Shown in pieces: positions 50,687 through 59,134 of a stretch of 59,134 nucleotides of DNA; within the stretch, counting starts at the first letter, position 1; the number at the start of each line of letters is the position of its first letter. The DNA lies in the NCBI GenBank assembly GCA_016124905.1, contig WGMV01000040.1, forward strand, positions 1 through 59,134, in the 5' to 3' direction. This DNA is from a bacterium. GTDB lineage: Bacteria > Pseudomonadota > Alphaproteobacteria > Rickettsiales > RI-342. A model generated the notes under the pieces. The model ran no database searches. It saw only the letters and a program-made list of their open reading frames with translations, and was not told the DNA's origin. Position numbers and translations under genes: made by a program.

Positions 50687-51697
50687 CTAAGCCGCCCGCG
50701 GCTGGGCGAGCTTGTGCAGCAGCAGGGCGTAGGCCTGGTTGGCGTTCATTTTCACGTCGGCTTCCATGGCGAGCAGGGATTGCATGAGCGAGATGAGATC
50801 CTGCAATGACCAGCCGCGCATGGTGGCTTTTAATAAATCCTGCTGTTTGAAGAAAAAGGGCGGGCGGGCCTTCATGGCGGCCTGCTCCATGCCCATGCCC
50901 GCATCCAATGCCTGACGCACGGCAATGAGGCGCAGCACGTTGCCTGCCAGCTGGCGATGGACGCTGACGGCGCTGGTCTGTTCGGCTTCCAGCAGGTTGA
51001 GCTGGTGGGTGAGTTTAGCGAAATCGCGGCGCAAGAGGGCGGAAAGAAGGGCATCGGCGCTGTCGTGCTCGTAGCTTGGGACGGCGAGTTTGACCTCCTC
51101 CAGCGATATGTTGCCGGGGCCGCCCTTAAAGAGCAGGAGCTTTTCCATTTCCATGCGGACGGCCATGGAATCACCGGCCATTTGCCCGGCAAGGTAGGTG
51201 GCGGCGTCGCGGTCCAGCACCAGGCCGACATTGGCGGCTTCGTGCCTTAGCATGGCGGCCATGTCGCCCATCTCTGGCGCATAGCAGCCGATGATGGCGA
51301 TGGCGGGTTCCTTTTCCGCCCACTGGCCGAACTTGGAGGTTTTGGTGAGGCTTTCATCCACGCGGATGAGGAGGAAATGGGAGGTTTTGGCGAGATCGGC
51401 GGCTTCGAGCGTTTCGCGGAAGGTTTCGCCCGCGCCGGTGATGTCATACAGGCTGGTGCCGCCAAAGAGCGAACCGCTGGCGAGCAGATCGCCCAGGAAA
51501 GGGTTGCCCTTCATCACCGCGCCCGCGTCCAGGCGCTGATGCTCCAGGTCCTTATGCAGGTTCTTCAGATGGGCGACGATATCCGCCCCAACCGCCTGCT
51601 GGCGGGATGCATCGTTGCCGTGCAGCAGAAAGCAGCGCACCGGCGATTGTTTCAGGCGTGCCGGAAGCTGGCCGATATCGTTGGGGTTCCATTTCAT
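50687..51697 (-). CDS. holA: DNA polymerase III delta subunit
   Basis: A 336-residue clamp-loader subunit. It starts MKWNPNDIGQLPARLKQSPVRCFLLHGNDASRQQAVG, with the AAA-like fold FLLHGNDxxxxQ typical of HolA, and has a C-terminal helical domain ending in AYALLLHKLAQPRAA. The ATG overlaps the lptE stop by four bases (ATGA). The order leuS-lptE-holA is conserved in alphaproteobacteria. Confidence 0.9.
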   Translation of the reverse strand: MKWNPNDIGQLPARLKQSPVRCFLLHGNDASRQQAVGADIVAHLKNLHKDLEHQRLDAGAVMKGNPFLGDLLASGSLFGGTSLYDITGAGETFRETLEAADLAKTSHFLLIRVDESLTKTSKFGQWAEKEPAIAIIGCYAPEMGDMAAMLRHEAANVGLVLDRDAATYLAGQMAGDSMAVRMEMEKLLLFKGGPGNISLEEVKLAVPSYEHDSADALLSALLRRDFAKLTHQLNLLEAEQTSAVSVHRQLAGNVLRLIAVRQALDAGMGMEQAAMKARPPFFFKQQDLLKATMRGWSLQDLISLMQSLLAMEADVKMNANQAYALLLHKLAQPRAA

Positions 51698-52254
51698 TGA
51701 TGCGTCACCGGGGTTTCGGCGATTTCCGGCGTGGCGGCGGCTTTCGCATTCGGCTGCTTGCTGTAGTCGCGATTGGCCAGGCGCAAGCGGATGATTTGGG
51801 CGCATTCGGCGATGGCGCGCTCGGTGGCATCACGCTCGGCCATGGTGGTGGCGAAATCCTCCAGCGCGACATCGTAGCTGGAGAGGGCGCGGGCGCTACC
51901 CATGGTCAGCTGTTTATGGTCGGAAAGACGGGTAAGCGTGTAGGCGCATGCCACGCTGACGGAATAACGCCCGACAAGGCCGCGCTCATCAATGCGGGCC
52001 GTCAGCTTGCTGACAGTAGGAACCACCTGCAGCGTGAAATCCTTCTGCACCGCGCGGTCCACGCCCAGCGCCTCACGCATGTAGCGGCGCATCAGCTGAC
52101 CTTCGCGCGTATCCGGCGTATTGACGTCAATGGCTTCCATAAAGGAGGTGCCGCCGCCGATATCCTGGCGGGAGCCGTAGAGGGGGCGTACGTCGCAGGC
52201 CGTCAGCATCAGGCATGCCATGATGGCCGTGTATTTCATCATCCGTGTAACCAT
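51694..52254 (-). CDS. lptE: LPS assembly lipoprotein LptE
   Basis: A 186-residue outer-membrane lipoprotein with a signal ending in the lipobox LTAC, followed by DVRPLYGS, the usual alphaproteobacterial LptE start. It plugs LptD for LPS insertion. ATG 52254 has AGGA seven bases upstream; ATGs at 52260 and 52269 are alternatives, the last overlapping the upstream unknown gene. It is coupled to holA. Confidence 0.85.
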   Translation of the reverse strand: MVTRMMKYTAIMACLMLTACDVRPLYGSRQDIGGGTSFMEAIDVNTPDTREGQLMRRYMREALGVDRAVQKDFTLQVVPTVSKLTARIDERGLVGRYSVSVACAYTLTRLSDHKQLTMGSARALSSYDVALEDFATTMAERDATERAIAECAQIIRLRLANRDYSKQPNAKAAATPEIAETPVTHQ

Positions 52255-52262
52255 GGCCATTC

Positions 52263-53153
52263 CTAACATTCCACCTCGTTCATCCTTGCCGCCAGCCGGT
52301 CCAGTTCCGGGCGCACCGCCTCGATCAGGCTGGTCGTTTCGAACACCCCGGTTTGCGCGGCGATGCGCTGCCATTTTTCCATGTCTTGCACGGTAAGGGA
52401 AGCCTCATCTAGCAACCGGCACATCTCCTTGTAATGCGGCTCCGAGAAATCTTTTGGGAACTGGTGCAGCAGATCGGACAGATGGCGCCAATAGGCGGAC
52501 TGCAGCGGATGGGTTTCCTGAAGCTCCTCCCATTCCTCGCCAAAAACATCCACGGAAAAGCTGCCCTCTTTAATAGAATCGAATAGCCCGTATATCTCTT
52601 CATCGGTCATTTCATCGAGCGACATCATGCCGTCATTGTCCAGCACATAGAGGGTGGATTCATCCTCGGTTTCGACGATGATGTAATTGCTGTCCTGTCC
52701 GGCGCTGCAAAAATGGCGCTGCCGCCACATGGAGCAGAAAAGCTCCCACCATAAAAGCACCGGCGGCGTTTCATCCAGCAAGGTCACGGCAGGGTGATGG
52801 CGAAGGTTGTTCATGAATTCCACCACGCCCTGCTCCACCATGATGGTGAGATGGGCAGGCACCACCTGGGACAAAGGCGGCCTGAAGGCACAATGCTGCC
52901 CGGGCACAAAATCATCCAGCGGATTGAAGGCGAAGCGCACGGCTGTTTGCTTGTCCAGCCCGGCGACAACCGCTTCATTGCCGAGGCCTAGAAATTCCGG
53001 CTCAAAGGCGCGGCCCTGCTCCTGCATGGCAATGAAGGTGAGCAGGCTGTCGCATGTTGCCAATGCGCAGTCAGCGTTGGTGAAATTGGCATCGACATAG
53101 AGCTTCAGTAAGGGGCGCAGTTCGCTGAACGGATCATGCTGAACAGCAACCAT
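52263..53153 (-). CDS. Hypothetical protein, 296 aa, inserted between leuS and lptE
   Basis: Not recognised. A soluble, acidic protein rich in Leu, Glu and Trp (LLWWELFCSMWRQRHFCSAGQD), without signal peptide. It starts 7 bases after the leuS stop and ends 8 bases before the lptE start, so it is expressed within the leuS-lptE-holA operon, where these genes are usually adjacent. The ATG at 53153 lacks a clear ribosome binding site; a TTG at 53171 inside leuS is possible. Confidence 0.68.
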   Translation of the reverse strand: MVAVQHDPFSELRPLLKLYVDANFTNADCALATCDSLLTFIAMQEQGRAFEPEFLGLGNEAVVAGLDKQTAVRFAFNPLDDFVPGQHCAFRPPLSQVVPAHLTIMVEQGVVEFMNNLRHHPAVTLLDETPPVLLWWELFCSMWRQRHFCSAGQDSNYIIVETEDESTLYVLDNDGMMSLDEMTDEEIYGLFDSIKEGSFSVDVFGEEWEELQETHPLQSAYWRHLSDLLHQFPKDFSEPHYKEMCRLLDEASLTVQDMEKWQRIAAQTGVFETTSLIEAVRPELDRLAARMNEVEC

Positions 53154-53160
53154 CGTGGAA

Positions 53161-55728
53161 CTATGCGGCAACGAGGTTCAGGATGCGGCCGGGAACGTAG
53201 ATGACCTTGCGCAGCTGTTTGCCGTCGATGGCGCGTTGCACATCGGCGAGTTCGAGCGCGGCGGGTTTGACGTCGGCCTCGCTGGCGTCCTTGGCGCATT
53301 CGATGGTGCCGCGGAGCTTGCCGTTGACCTGTACGGCGAGGGTGACGACATCGTCGGCGACGAGGGCCATATCGACCGTGGGCCATGGCTGCTGGCAGAT
53401 GAAGCCTTTACCGTCCACAGCCTGCCATAAGCTTTCGGCCAGGTGGTGCATCATGGGGGCGATGAGGTGGATGACGGCGTTAATGGACTCTTTCAGCGCG
53501 GCTTTCTGAGCGGGGGTTTCGGCCTTGAAACCTTCAATGGCGTTGGAGAGTTCGCGGATGCGGGCCACGGCGCGGTTCATGCGGAAGGCAGGGATATCCT
53601 GCGCGACCTGATGGAGCGTTTTGTGGGTGAGTTTGCGCAGCGCCAGGGCGGGTGCATCGGATGCATCATGGGCATCGCTGCCGGTGATGAGGGGTTGTGC
53701 CTCGCGTACCAGGCGCCAGAGGCGGCCCATGTAGCGCCATGCGCCGTCGACGCCGGCTTCGGTCCATTCCAGGTCGCGCTCGGGCGGGCTGTCGGAGAGC
53801 ATGAAGAGGCGGGCGGTGTCGGCGCCATAGGCTTTGACGATGCGGTCCGGCTCCACGGTGTTCTTTTTGGATTTGCTCATTTTCTCGGAGCGGCCGATGG
53901 TCACCGGCGTGCCGGATTCCGTCTGCCATTTGCCGTCGGCGGATTTCACGACCTCCTCAGGGTAGCACCATTGGCCGTTGGCGTCTTTGTACGTCTCGTG
54001 CGTGACCATGCCCTGGGTGACGAGTTTTTTGAAAGGTTCGCTGAAACTGATGTGGCCGGTGTCGCGCAGGGCTTTGATGAAGAAGCGGGCGTAGAGAAGG
54101 TGCAGCACGGCGTGTTCGATGCCGCCGATGTAGCAATCCACCGGGTTCCAGCGCTCGACTTCCTTTTTGTTCAGCGGCTCGCTGGTGGAGGGGTCGGTGT
54201 AGCGGAGGAAGTACCAGGAGGATTCGAAGAAGGTGTCGAACGTGTCTGTCTCGCGTGTGGCCTTGCCAGAGCATTTTGGGCAGTCGACATGCTTCCAGGT
54301 GGGATGACGGTCGAGCGGGTTGCCGGGGGTGTCGAAATTCACGTCCTCGGGCAATGTTACCGGGAGCTGGTTTTTGGGCACCGGCACGGTACCGCAGCTC
54401 GGGCAGTTGATGACGGGAATGGGGCAGCCCCAGTAGCGCTGACGGGAAACGCCCCAGTCGCGCAGGCGGAAGTTGATCTGGCTTTCGCCCCTGCCCGCTT
54501 TTTTCAGCGCGGCGATGGCGGTTTTTTTGCCTTCCTCAACCGTGAGGCCGTTCCAGTCGCGTGAGTTGATGAGCCGGCCCGCGCCGAGGAAAGGGTCCTC
54601 GTTGATGGTCATTTCGGCGACGCCTTCGGGGGCGACGACGGGAATGACCGGGAGGCTATAGCGGCGGGCGAATTCCAGGTCGCGCGCATCGTGCGCGGGG
54701 CAGCCGAAGATGGCGCCGGTGCCGTAATCCATGAGGATGTAATTGGCGACATAGAGCGGGAGCTCGATGCTCGCATCCAGCGGGTGCTTGAGTTTGAGCG
54801 GGGTTTTGTGGCCGACTTTTTCGGCGGTGTCGATGGCTTCTTCCGCCGTGCCGAGCTGGCGGCATTCGGCGATGAAGGCGGTGAGTTTTTCATCTGATTT
54901 CGCCAGTTCGGCGGCGATGGGGTGATCGGGCGAGATGGCGACGAAGCTGGCGCCCCAGAGCGTATCGGGGCGGGTGGTGTAGATGGGGAGCGGTGCGCGG
55001 CTGCCATCGGTGAATTCAAAGGTCATGTGCGCGCCTTCGCTGCGGCCGATCCAGCGGCGCTGCATGGTGCGGACGGATTCGGGCCAGTCGGTCAGGTCAT
55101 TATCCACGGCATCGAGAAGTTCCTGCGCGTAATGGGTGATTTTGAGGAACCACTGGTTCATCAGGCGGCGTTCCACCACCGCACCGCTGCGCCAGCCGCG
55201 ACCATCGACGACCTGCTCGTTGGCAAGCACGGTATTGTCGACGGGGTCCCAGTTGACCCAGGATTCTTTTTTGTAGGCGAGGCCCTTCTCCAGGAAATCA
55301 AGGAAGAAGCTTTGTTCGTGGCGATAGTAATCCGGCGAGCAGGTGGCGACTTCCTTATTCCAGTCGTAGGAGAAGCCGATTTCCTTCAGCTTCTGGCGCA
55401 TGTCGGCGATGTTGGCGTAGGTCCAGGTGGCCGGGTGGGTTTTGTTCTGGATGGCGGCGTTTTCCGCAGGCAGGCCGAAGGCGTCCCAGCCCATGGGGTG
55501 AAGCACGTCATGGCCGTTCATGGTGAGGAACCGGGCGAGCACATCGCCGAGCGTGTAGTTGCGCAAATGGCCCATATGCAGCTTGCCGCTTGGGTAGGGT
55601 AGCATTTCCAGCACGTAATATTTCGGGCGCGCAGACGGCGCGGGCGTGTTGAATACCCCGGCTTTTTCCCAGGCTTTTTGCCAGCTCGGTTCGGATTCGA
55701 GGGGGTTATAGCGTTCGGGCAGCTGCAT
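53161..55728 (-). CDS. leuS: Leucine--tRNA ligase
   Basis: An 855-residue class I synthetase. The N-terminus has [26 protein letters not shown], the HIGH-type motif [11 protein letters not shown] and the [13 protein letters not shown] region. The large CP1 editing domain follows, then [28 protein letters not shown], the KMSKS motif in [10 protein letters not shown] and the anticodon-binding C-terminus. ATG 55728 was chosen by family start; the frame runs on to 55788. Confidence 0.97.
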   Translation of the reverse strand: MQLPERYNPLESEPSWQKAWEKAGVFNTPAPSARPKYYVLEMLPYPSGKLHMGHLRNYTLGDVLARFLTMNGHDVLHPMGWDAFGLPAENAAIQNKTHPATWTYANIADMRQKLKEIGFSYDWNKEVATCSPDYYRHEQSFFLDFLEKGLAYKKESWVNWDPVDNTVLANEQVVDGRGWRSGAVVERRLMNQWFLKITHYAQELLDAVDNDLTDWPESVRTMQRRWIGRSEGAHMTFEFTDGSRAPLPIYTTRPDTLWGASFVAISPDHPIAAELAKSDEKLTAFIAECRQLGTAEEAIDTAEKVGHKTPLKLKHPLDASIELPLYVANYILMDYGTGAIFGCPAHDARDLEFARRYSLPVIPVVAPEGVAEMTINEDPFLGAGRLINSRDWNGLTVEEGKKTAIAALKKAGRGESQINFRLRDWGVSRQRYWGCPIPVINCPSCGTVPVPKNQLPVTLPEDVNFDTPGNPLDRHPTWKHVDCPKCSGKATRETDTFDTFFESSWYFLRYTDPSTSEPLNKKEVERWNPVDCYIGGIEHAVLHLLYARFFIKALRDTGHISFSEPFKKLVTQGMVTHETYKDANGQWCYPEEVVKSADGKWQTESGTPVTIGRSEKMSKSKKNTVEPDRIVKAYGADTARLFMLSDSPPERDLEWTEAGVDGAWRYMGRLWRLVREAQPLITGSDAHDASDAPALALRKLTHKTLHQVAQDIPAFRMNRAVARIRELSNAIEGFKAETPAQKAALKESINAVIHLIAPMMHHLAESLWQAVDGKGFICQQPWPTVDMALVADDVVTLAVQVNGKLRGTIECAKDASEADVKPAALELADVQRAIDGKQLRKVIYVPGRILNLVAA

Positions 55729-55893
55729 GAAGTTAACCAATCTGTGAGGGTTACCCGGTGTTTTTAACGATTTGGCGCTGTTGTGCAAGATTCATTGGGG
55801 AAAACGGCCGCTGGACCGTGCGATGCATCGTCATCACGATGTCATCGTCCTTTGTTAGTTTTCTGCGTGTATCCATTACTGCGAGAATAAACC

Positions 55894-56664
55894 ATGCCTA
55901 GTCCCACTATTCATCAGCTGCTGAATGCGGAGCTGAATGCCGTCCAACAGCAGGCCTTTGCGACCTTAGAAAATCAATATGGCGCGTTATTTTTGTCTTC
56001 CCCTGAATCTGGCATTTACAGCCATGATTACGCCGTTCAATCTCAGGCAGCAAGCGGCTTGACCGGTGACCGGAATGACCGGTTAGACCAGTTTAAACGT
56101 CAATTTTTGAATGACTGGCATCAACAAGCCTTAACGGTTGACTGGGACAACCCGGATGAACGCAACCAATTCTTGAGCGATTTTCGCCATGCTTTCGCGG
56201 CGGCAGCATTTCCTGAACTCGATACCTCAGGCTTTTTGTCAGGAGAAACCTATCATACAGGCCAGGTTCAGGCTGCATTCGATGAAGCATCCCATTCTGC
56301 TGACCTGAACTCTGGTGATTATGCAGCCTACCAAGCCGCCGAGCATCATTTTGACAACTCTTATACCGATTTGCTTCAAGGTGTTGTTTTGGCGACCGAG
56401 AGTTTCATAGATGATCGCCCTCGGGATTGGTCTTCCTCAATGATACGACGAGCTGAAGCATTTGCCGGCAGTGCCGGTAACGGCAGCATCGATACGGATG
56501 ACGAATTAAATGCCGTTATCCAGTGCGCCAAAGACCTGCTGCAAGACGGCATTGTCGATCGGAGCGAGGATATGGTGAATGCGGCTCAGGAGATGTTCAA
56601 ACTCAATCCCGACCAAACCGAGCGATTAGCTGTGTCACTGGAAGCTGATATCGACCTTTCCTAG
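55894..56664 (+). CDS. Hypothetical protein, 256 aa (tandem paralogue B)
   Basis: Not recognised. A soluble, acidic protein rich in Gln, Asp and Ala with no signal peptide. It is a clear paralogue of the next gene: shared blocks are VDWDNPDERNQFLSDFRHAF, GFLSGETY and AGNGSIDTDDELNAVIQCAKDLLQDGIV with a following LNPDQTERL. TGTCAT lies 48 bases before the ATG. The pair sits on the plus strand between leuS and the DUF3576 gene (both minus), genes that are usually neighbours. The composition is lower in G+C than its surroundings. Confidence 0.68.
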   Translation: MPSPTIHQLLNAELNAVQQQAFATLENQYGALFLSSPESGIYSHDYAVQSQAASGLTGDRNDRLDQFKRQFLNDWHQQALTVDWDNPDERNQFLSDFRHAFAAAAFPELDTSGFLSGETYHTGQVQAAFDEASHSADLNSGDYAAYQAAEHHFDNSYTDLLQGVVLATESFIDDRPRDWSSSMIRRAEAFAGSAGNGSIDTDDELNAVIQCAKDLLQDGIVDRSEDMVNAAQEMFKLNPDQTERLAVSLEADIDLS

Positions 56665-56704
56665 GGCTTTGTAACAAATCTGTCACCGTTTTTTCGTATT
56701 CATA

Positions 56705-56722
56705 CCGGAACGATTTTTCCGG
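56705..56722 (+). other. Hairpin touching a ribosome binding site
   Basis: CCGGAA-CGATTT-TTCCGG forms a 6-bp stem; its last bases overlap the GGGAGA ribosome binding site (56721-56726) of the gene starting at 56734. It might modulate translation, but it is short. Confidence 0.3.
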
Positions 56723-56733
56723 GAGATACAGAA

Positions 56734-57618
56734 ATGACCGTACGGCAGATAGCCAATGAACTGGCAACCTATGAAGCCCTGGCCGCTTATAATCAGGCCG
56801 TCAGCTATCTTCTGAAGACATATGGCCCCGATGCGCTTGCTGGCGAGCATGGCGGCATTTTCAGCACGAACGCAACCATTCGTGATGCCGCTGCTCAGGC
56901 AGCCGGCGTGCCTGCCGAAATCATTGCCACCGGCGACCAGAAGCAAATGGTGAACTGGGTTTATCAAAGCATCCTTGATAGGATGGATATGGACAGCATC
57001 GACTGGACTGACCCGACCCAGCGCAACACATTTCTCTACAGATTGCAGCAGAATTATGTGACGGCCATGTTCACCGGCGTGGTGACGGATGATTTTGTCT
57101 CGGGCGAGCAATATTACCTGAAAGGCATGCGCGATAATTACGATGAAATCACGCCCTCTGGCACCACGGCCGGAGAGGATGTGCAATATGATTACCATGA
57201 GGGCACATCCATTGTGAATTATGCCGAAGGCTATAGTTATTATGCCGCCGCCAATAACTGGACCGATCACCCTGATATGGCCACCCAGCAATTTGCCATT
57301 TTGCTTAACAACCTTTCCATGGTGGCCAAGGAACATGACAGCGAGATCGCTATCCCTGAGGACAGGCTTGCACGCATGAAGACCGTTGCAATGGGGGTTC
57401 TGGAATGGTCCGCCGGTAATGGCTCCGGCGCCAATGGCGTGGTGGATACGGACGCTGAAATGAACCAGCTCATCGCCTGCGGGCAGCATTTGCTGAATGA
57501 TGGGATTACGGTCAATCCAGGATTTCTGGTGGATGATTTTGTCGACCTGTTTGACCTCACCCCAGATCAGACCAAACGGCTGGAAGATACGTTGAAACAA
57601 ACCGCTTCCATTGGCTAA
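56734..57618 (+). CDS. Hypothetical protein, 294 aa (tandem paralogue C)
   Basis: Not recognised. Soluble, acidic, Tyr/Asn/Asp-rich, no signal peptide. Paralogue of the preceding gene: IDWTDPTQRNTFLYRLQQNY, DFVSGEQYY and AGNGSGANGVVDTDAEMNQL with LTPDQTKRL. The VDTDAEMNQL region has the look of an EF-hand-like acidic loop but is not a full one. GGGAGA lies before ATG 56734, and a TGTCAC hexamer (56681-56686) lies 47 bases upstream. A strong terminator follows. Confidence 0.72.
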   Translation: MTVRQIANELATYEALAAYNQAVSYLLKTYGPDALAGEHGGIFSTNATIRDAAAQAAGVPAEIIATGDQKQMVNWVYQSILDRMDMDSIDWTDPTQRNTFLYRLQQNYVTAMFTGVVTDDFVSGEQYYLKGMRDNYDEITPSGTTAGEDVQYDYHEGTSIVNYAEGYSYYAAANNWTDHPDMATQQFAILLNNLSMVAKEHDSEIAIPEDRLARMKTVAMGVLEWSAGNGSGANGVVDTDAEMNQLIACGQHLLNDGITVNPGFLVDDFVDLFDLTPDQTKRLEDTLKQTASIG

Positions 57619-57635
57619 AAATAGCCGCGCTTATG

Positions 57636-57663
57636 AAAAAGGCGGCCGGTGGCCGCCTTTTTT
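57636..57663. terminator. Bidirectional Rho-independent terminator
   Basis: AAAAAGGCGGCC-GGT-GGCCGCCTTTTTT is a perfect hairpin flanked by A and T runs, between the convergent stops of the 294-aa unknown gene and the DUF3576 gene. It works for both strands. Confidence 0.9.
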
Positions 57664-57680
57664 GTTGGTTACGGGGATGG

Positions 57681-58235
57681 CTATTTCTTTTCCGACGCCA
57701 CGCGCAGCTCACGCGCGCGGGTGAGGATGAGGTCTTCGAATTCACGCGCAACTTTGGGGTTGGAGGGGGCGTCCTTCCAGGTGCCGTTTGGCTGTTTTTC
57801 CTGGCGGAAGGCCGTGACCCGCACGCCGTCGGCACGCAGCGTGGCCGAAAGGATAAGCACGTTAAGCTTGAAGCGCTCGGTGCTTTCGGTGGTGGGGGCG
57901 TACCAGTCGGTCGCGATCACGCCGCCGAAGGGATCGGTGGAAAGGATAGGCATGAAGGAGAGCGTGTCCAGCGCGCCGCGCCAGAGGAAGCTGTTGACGG
58001 GGATGCCCCCCGCACCGGCGGCCTGGGCGTCATCCTTGGAGCCGCTGCCGAAAAGCGAAAACCCGCCCTCCTCGCTGATGAGCGAGCCGTTGCGGGATTT
58101 GCGGATATTATCCGGGTCGTCCGGGTAATTGGTCTCTTTTTTGATTTTCTTGTCGGCGCATCCAACGACGGACAGGGTGGACCCCGCCAGCAGCGCCGTC
58201 AGAAGCAAGCGGATGGCATAATGATGAGTACGCAT
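57681..58235 (-). CDS. DUF3576 family lipoprotein
   Basis: A 184-residue protein with a signal sequence and lipobox VVGC. The conserved part VNSFLWRGALDTLSFMPILSTDPFGGVIATDWYAPTTESTERFKLNV is diagnostic of DUF3576; the C-terminus ends LILTRARELR before a short polar tail. Function unknown. In alphaproteobacteria the gene usually precedes leuS; here a two-gene insertion on the opposite strand separates them. Confidence 0.9.
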   Translation of the reverse strand: MRTHHYAIRLLLTALLAGSTLSVVGCADKKIKKETNYPDDPDNIRKSRNGSLISEEGGFSLFGSGSKDDAQAAGAGGIPVNSFLWRGALDTLSFMPILSTDPFGGVIATDWYAPTTESTERFKLNVLILSATLRADGVRVTAFRQEKQPNGTWKDAPSNPKVAREFEDLILTRARELRVASEKK

Positions 58236-58520
58236 GGGACACCCTCTTCTTGTTTATGGTGTTCGGTTTTAATGCGGGCACGTTATCAAAAACGCCACGT
58301 TTGCCAAGTAAATACGCCCACATGTTTCATCCATCCATCTGCCGGACCATGTGCCGGATGCCTGCGGCGGGCGGAAGAAATCGCCCCGAATGACCCGTGA
58401 GGGGGCAAAAAAGCATCCGCAACCGCCTGCCCGTTCCATTAGCCCGGCAGATGCGCTGCCTTCCGACCGGATAATTTTCTTTTATTTTCAATGGCCGGAA
58501 TTTTTTTATACTTTTTTTAT
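58236..58520. other. Intergenic region without visible gene
   Basis: Between the DUF3576 start and the rRNA promoter I see no convincing coding region or RNA gene. The last 50 bases before the promoter are strongly A/T-rich with T runs, like an UP element region. Confidence 0.5.
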
Positions 58521-58529
58521 TTTTCGTCG

Positions 58530-58558
58530 TTGACAGGCAAAGGGCCCTAGGGTACATA
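58530..58558 (+). promoter_or_regulatory. rRNA operon promoter
   Basis: A perfect TTGACA (58530-58535), 17-base spacer and TACATA (58553-58558), preceded by A/T-rich tracts and followed by a C/G-rich stretch (GCCCATCCCGCCGCG) that fits a stringently controlled discriminator. Confidence 0.85.
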
Positions 58559-58616
58559 GCCCATCCCGCCGCGACGAAACAAGCGAAGCGGGCCGGAGAG
58601 GAAGCCCCTCCCGAGA

Positions 58617-58627
58617 GCTCTTTGACA
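58617..58627 (+). promoter_or_regulatory. boxA-like antitermination site of the rRNA leader
   Basis: GCTCTTTGACA matches the bacterial rRNA boxA (TGCTCTTTAACA in E. coli) except at single bases. It lies about 60 bases after the promoter and 200 bases before 16S, where Nus factors are expected to bind. Confidence 0.75.
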
Positions 58628-58644
58628 TTGTGAAACAGATGTTA

Positions 58645-58712
58645 GTGATGAGGTGGGCAATATCACCGCCAAGCGGTGGTTTGCGGTTGTGACAAACAAC
58701 GTCCCTCATCAC
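58645..58712 (+). other. Pre-16S leader stem with nested hairpin
   Basis: GTGATGAGG (58645-58653) pairs with CCTCATCAC (58704-58712), enclosing CACCGC-CAA-GCGGTG (58664-58678). A second hairpin, GCTAAAG-CCTAG-CTTTAGC, lies at 58796-58814 just before 16S. They belong to the rRNA leader and probably to processing. Confidence 0.65.
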
Positions 58713-58823
58713 AACAAAAAGATACATGTATATGCATATATCTGTTGATTCTAATGAAGCAACTAGTTGTGACGTTAAAGGGACAGATCAAATTAGCTAA
58801 AGCCTAGCTTTAGCACTCAAGCA

Positions 58824-59134
<311 letters not shown>

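Noticed and set aside
58236-58520. Short frames before the rRNA promoter (such as 58351-58533)
   Set aside because: No ribosome binding site, no motif, and the end lies in the A/T-rich region upstream of the rRNA promoter.

Overview
The window is chromosomal DNA of an alphaproteobacterium. The signs are the partial 16S rRNA at the right edge, the alphaproteobacterial blocks hisG-hisD-UPF0262 and leuS-lptE-holA with a DUF3576 lipoprotein, MidA, UbiK, DUF1289 and YbjN genes, a phasin, and a membrane-anchored CycM-type cytochrome c. Genes for proline and histidine synthesis, ubiquinone, LPS and PHA granules suggest a metabolically capable Gram-negative bacterium. I cannot name an order from the sequence alone. 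No prophage, insertion sequence or CRISPR array was seen.

Layout: 1-0.7 kb, tRNA-Ile(GAT) with its own promoter, and a phasin gene with a palindromic operator candidate. 0.7-10.5 kb, nth, a YejA-like binding protein, cycM, kdsB, a PfkB kinase, a PAP2 phosphatase, and the tightly overlapped minus-strand run midA, pgeF, GNAT, DUF1289, proC. 10.5-12.8 kb, two tandem Nudix-box paralogues. 12.8-24.2 kb, pepF, an RND pump with its adaptor, xthA, a UbiH-family monooxygenase, a hybrid histidine kinase, ybjN and ubiK. 24.2-33.6 kb, lgt, terC, ampG, sodC, HIT, ald, two paralogous unknowns, mscL and a ChaC-like protein with a long charged tail. 33.6-42.7 kb, a methyltransferase with proA, hisG-hisD-UPF0262, an unknown, an MltB-type transglycosylase, rlpA and a coiled-coil unknown. 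42.7-51.7 kb, pheS-unknown-pheT, an unknown, dsbB-coq7, a methyltransferase, an OspF/SpvC-like protein and holA. 51.7-58.2 kb, lptE, an unknown, leuS, two paralogous unknowns and the DUF3576 lipoprotein. 58.2-59.1 kb, rRNA promoter, leader and the start of 16S.

Two themes stand out. First, a ~150 bp element of five consecutive hairpins occurs four times (6185-6336, 17940-18092, 37634-37788, 40521-40670), each time between two co-directional genes. The long central stem keeps its pairing while its sequence changes almost completely between copies. In one copy the element supplies the stop codon and last residues of the upstream gene. Second, about a dozen unrecognised, mostly soluble, often acidic proteins are interspersed with or inserted into conserved operons (pheS/pheT, leuS/lptE, DUF3576/leuS). 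Three sets are tandem paralogue pairs. Several have a TGTCAC-like hexamer 47-50 bases before the start codon, and one (49730-50683) carries the spaced active-site residues of OspF/SpvC phosphothreonine lyases. They could form a lineage-specific, possibly host- or prey-directed set, but this is inference.
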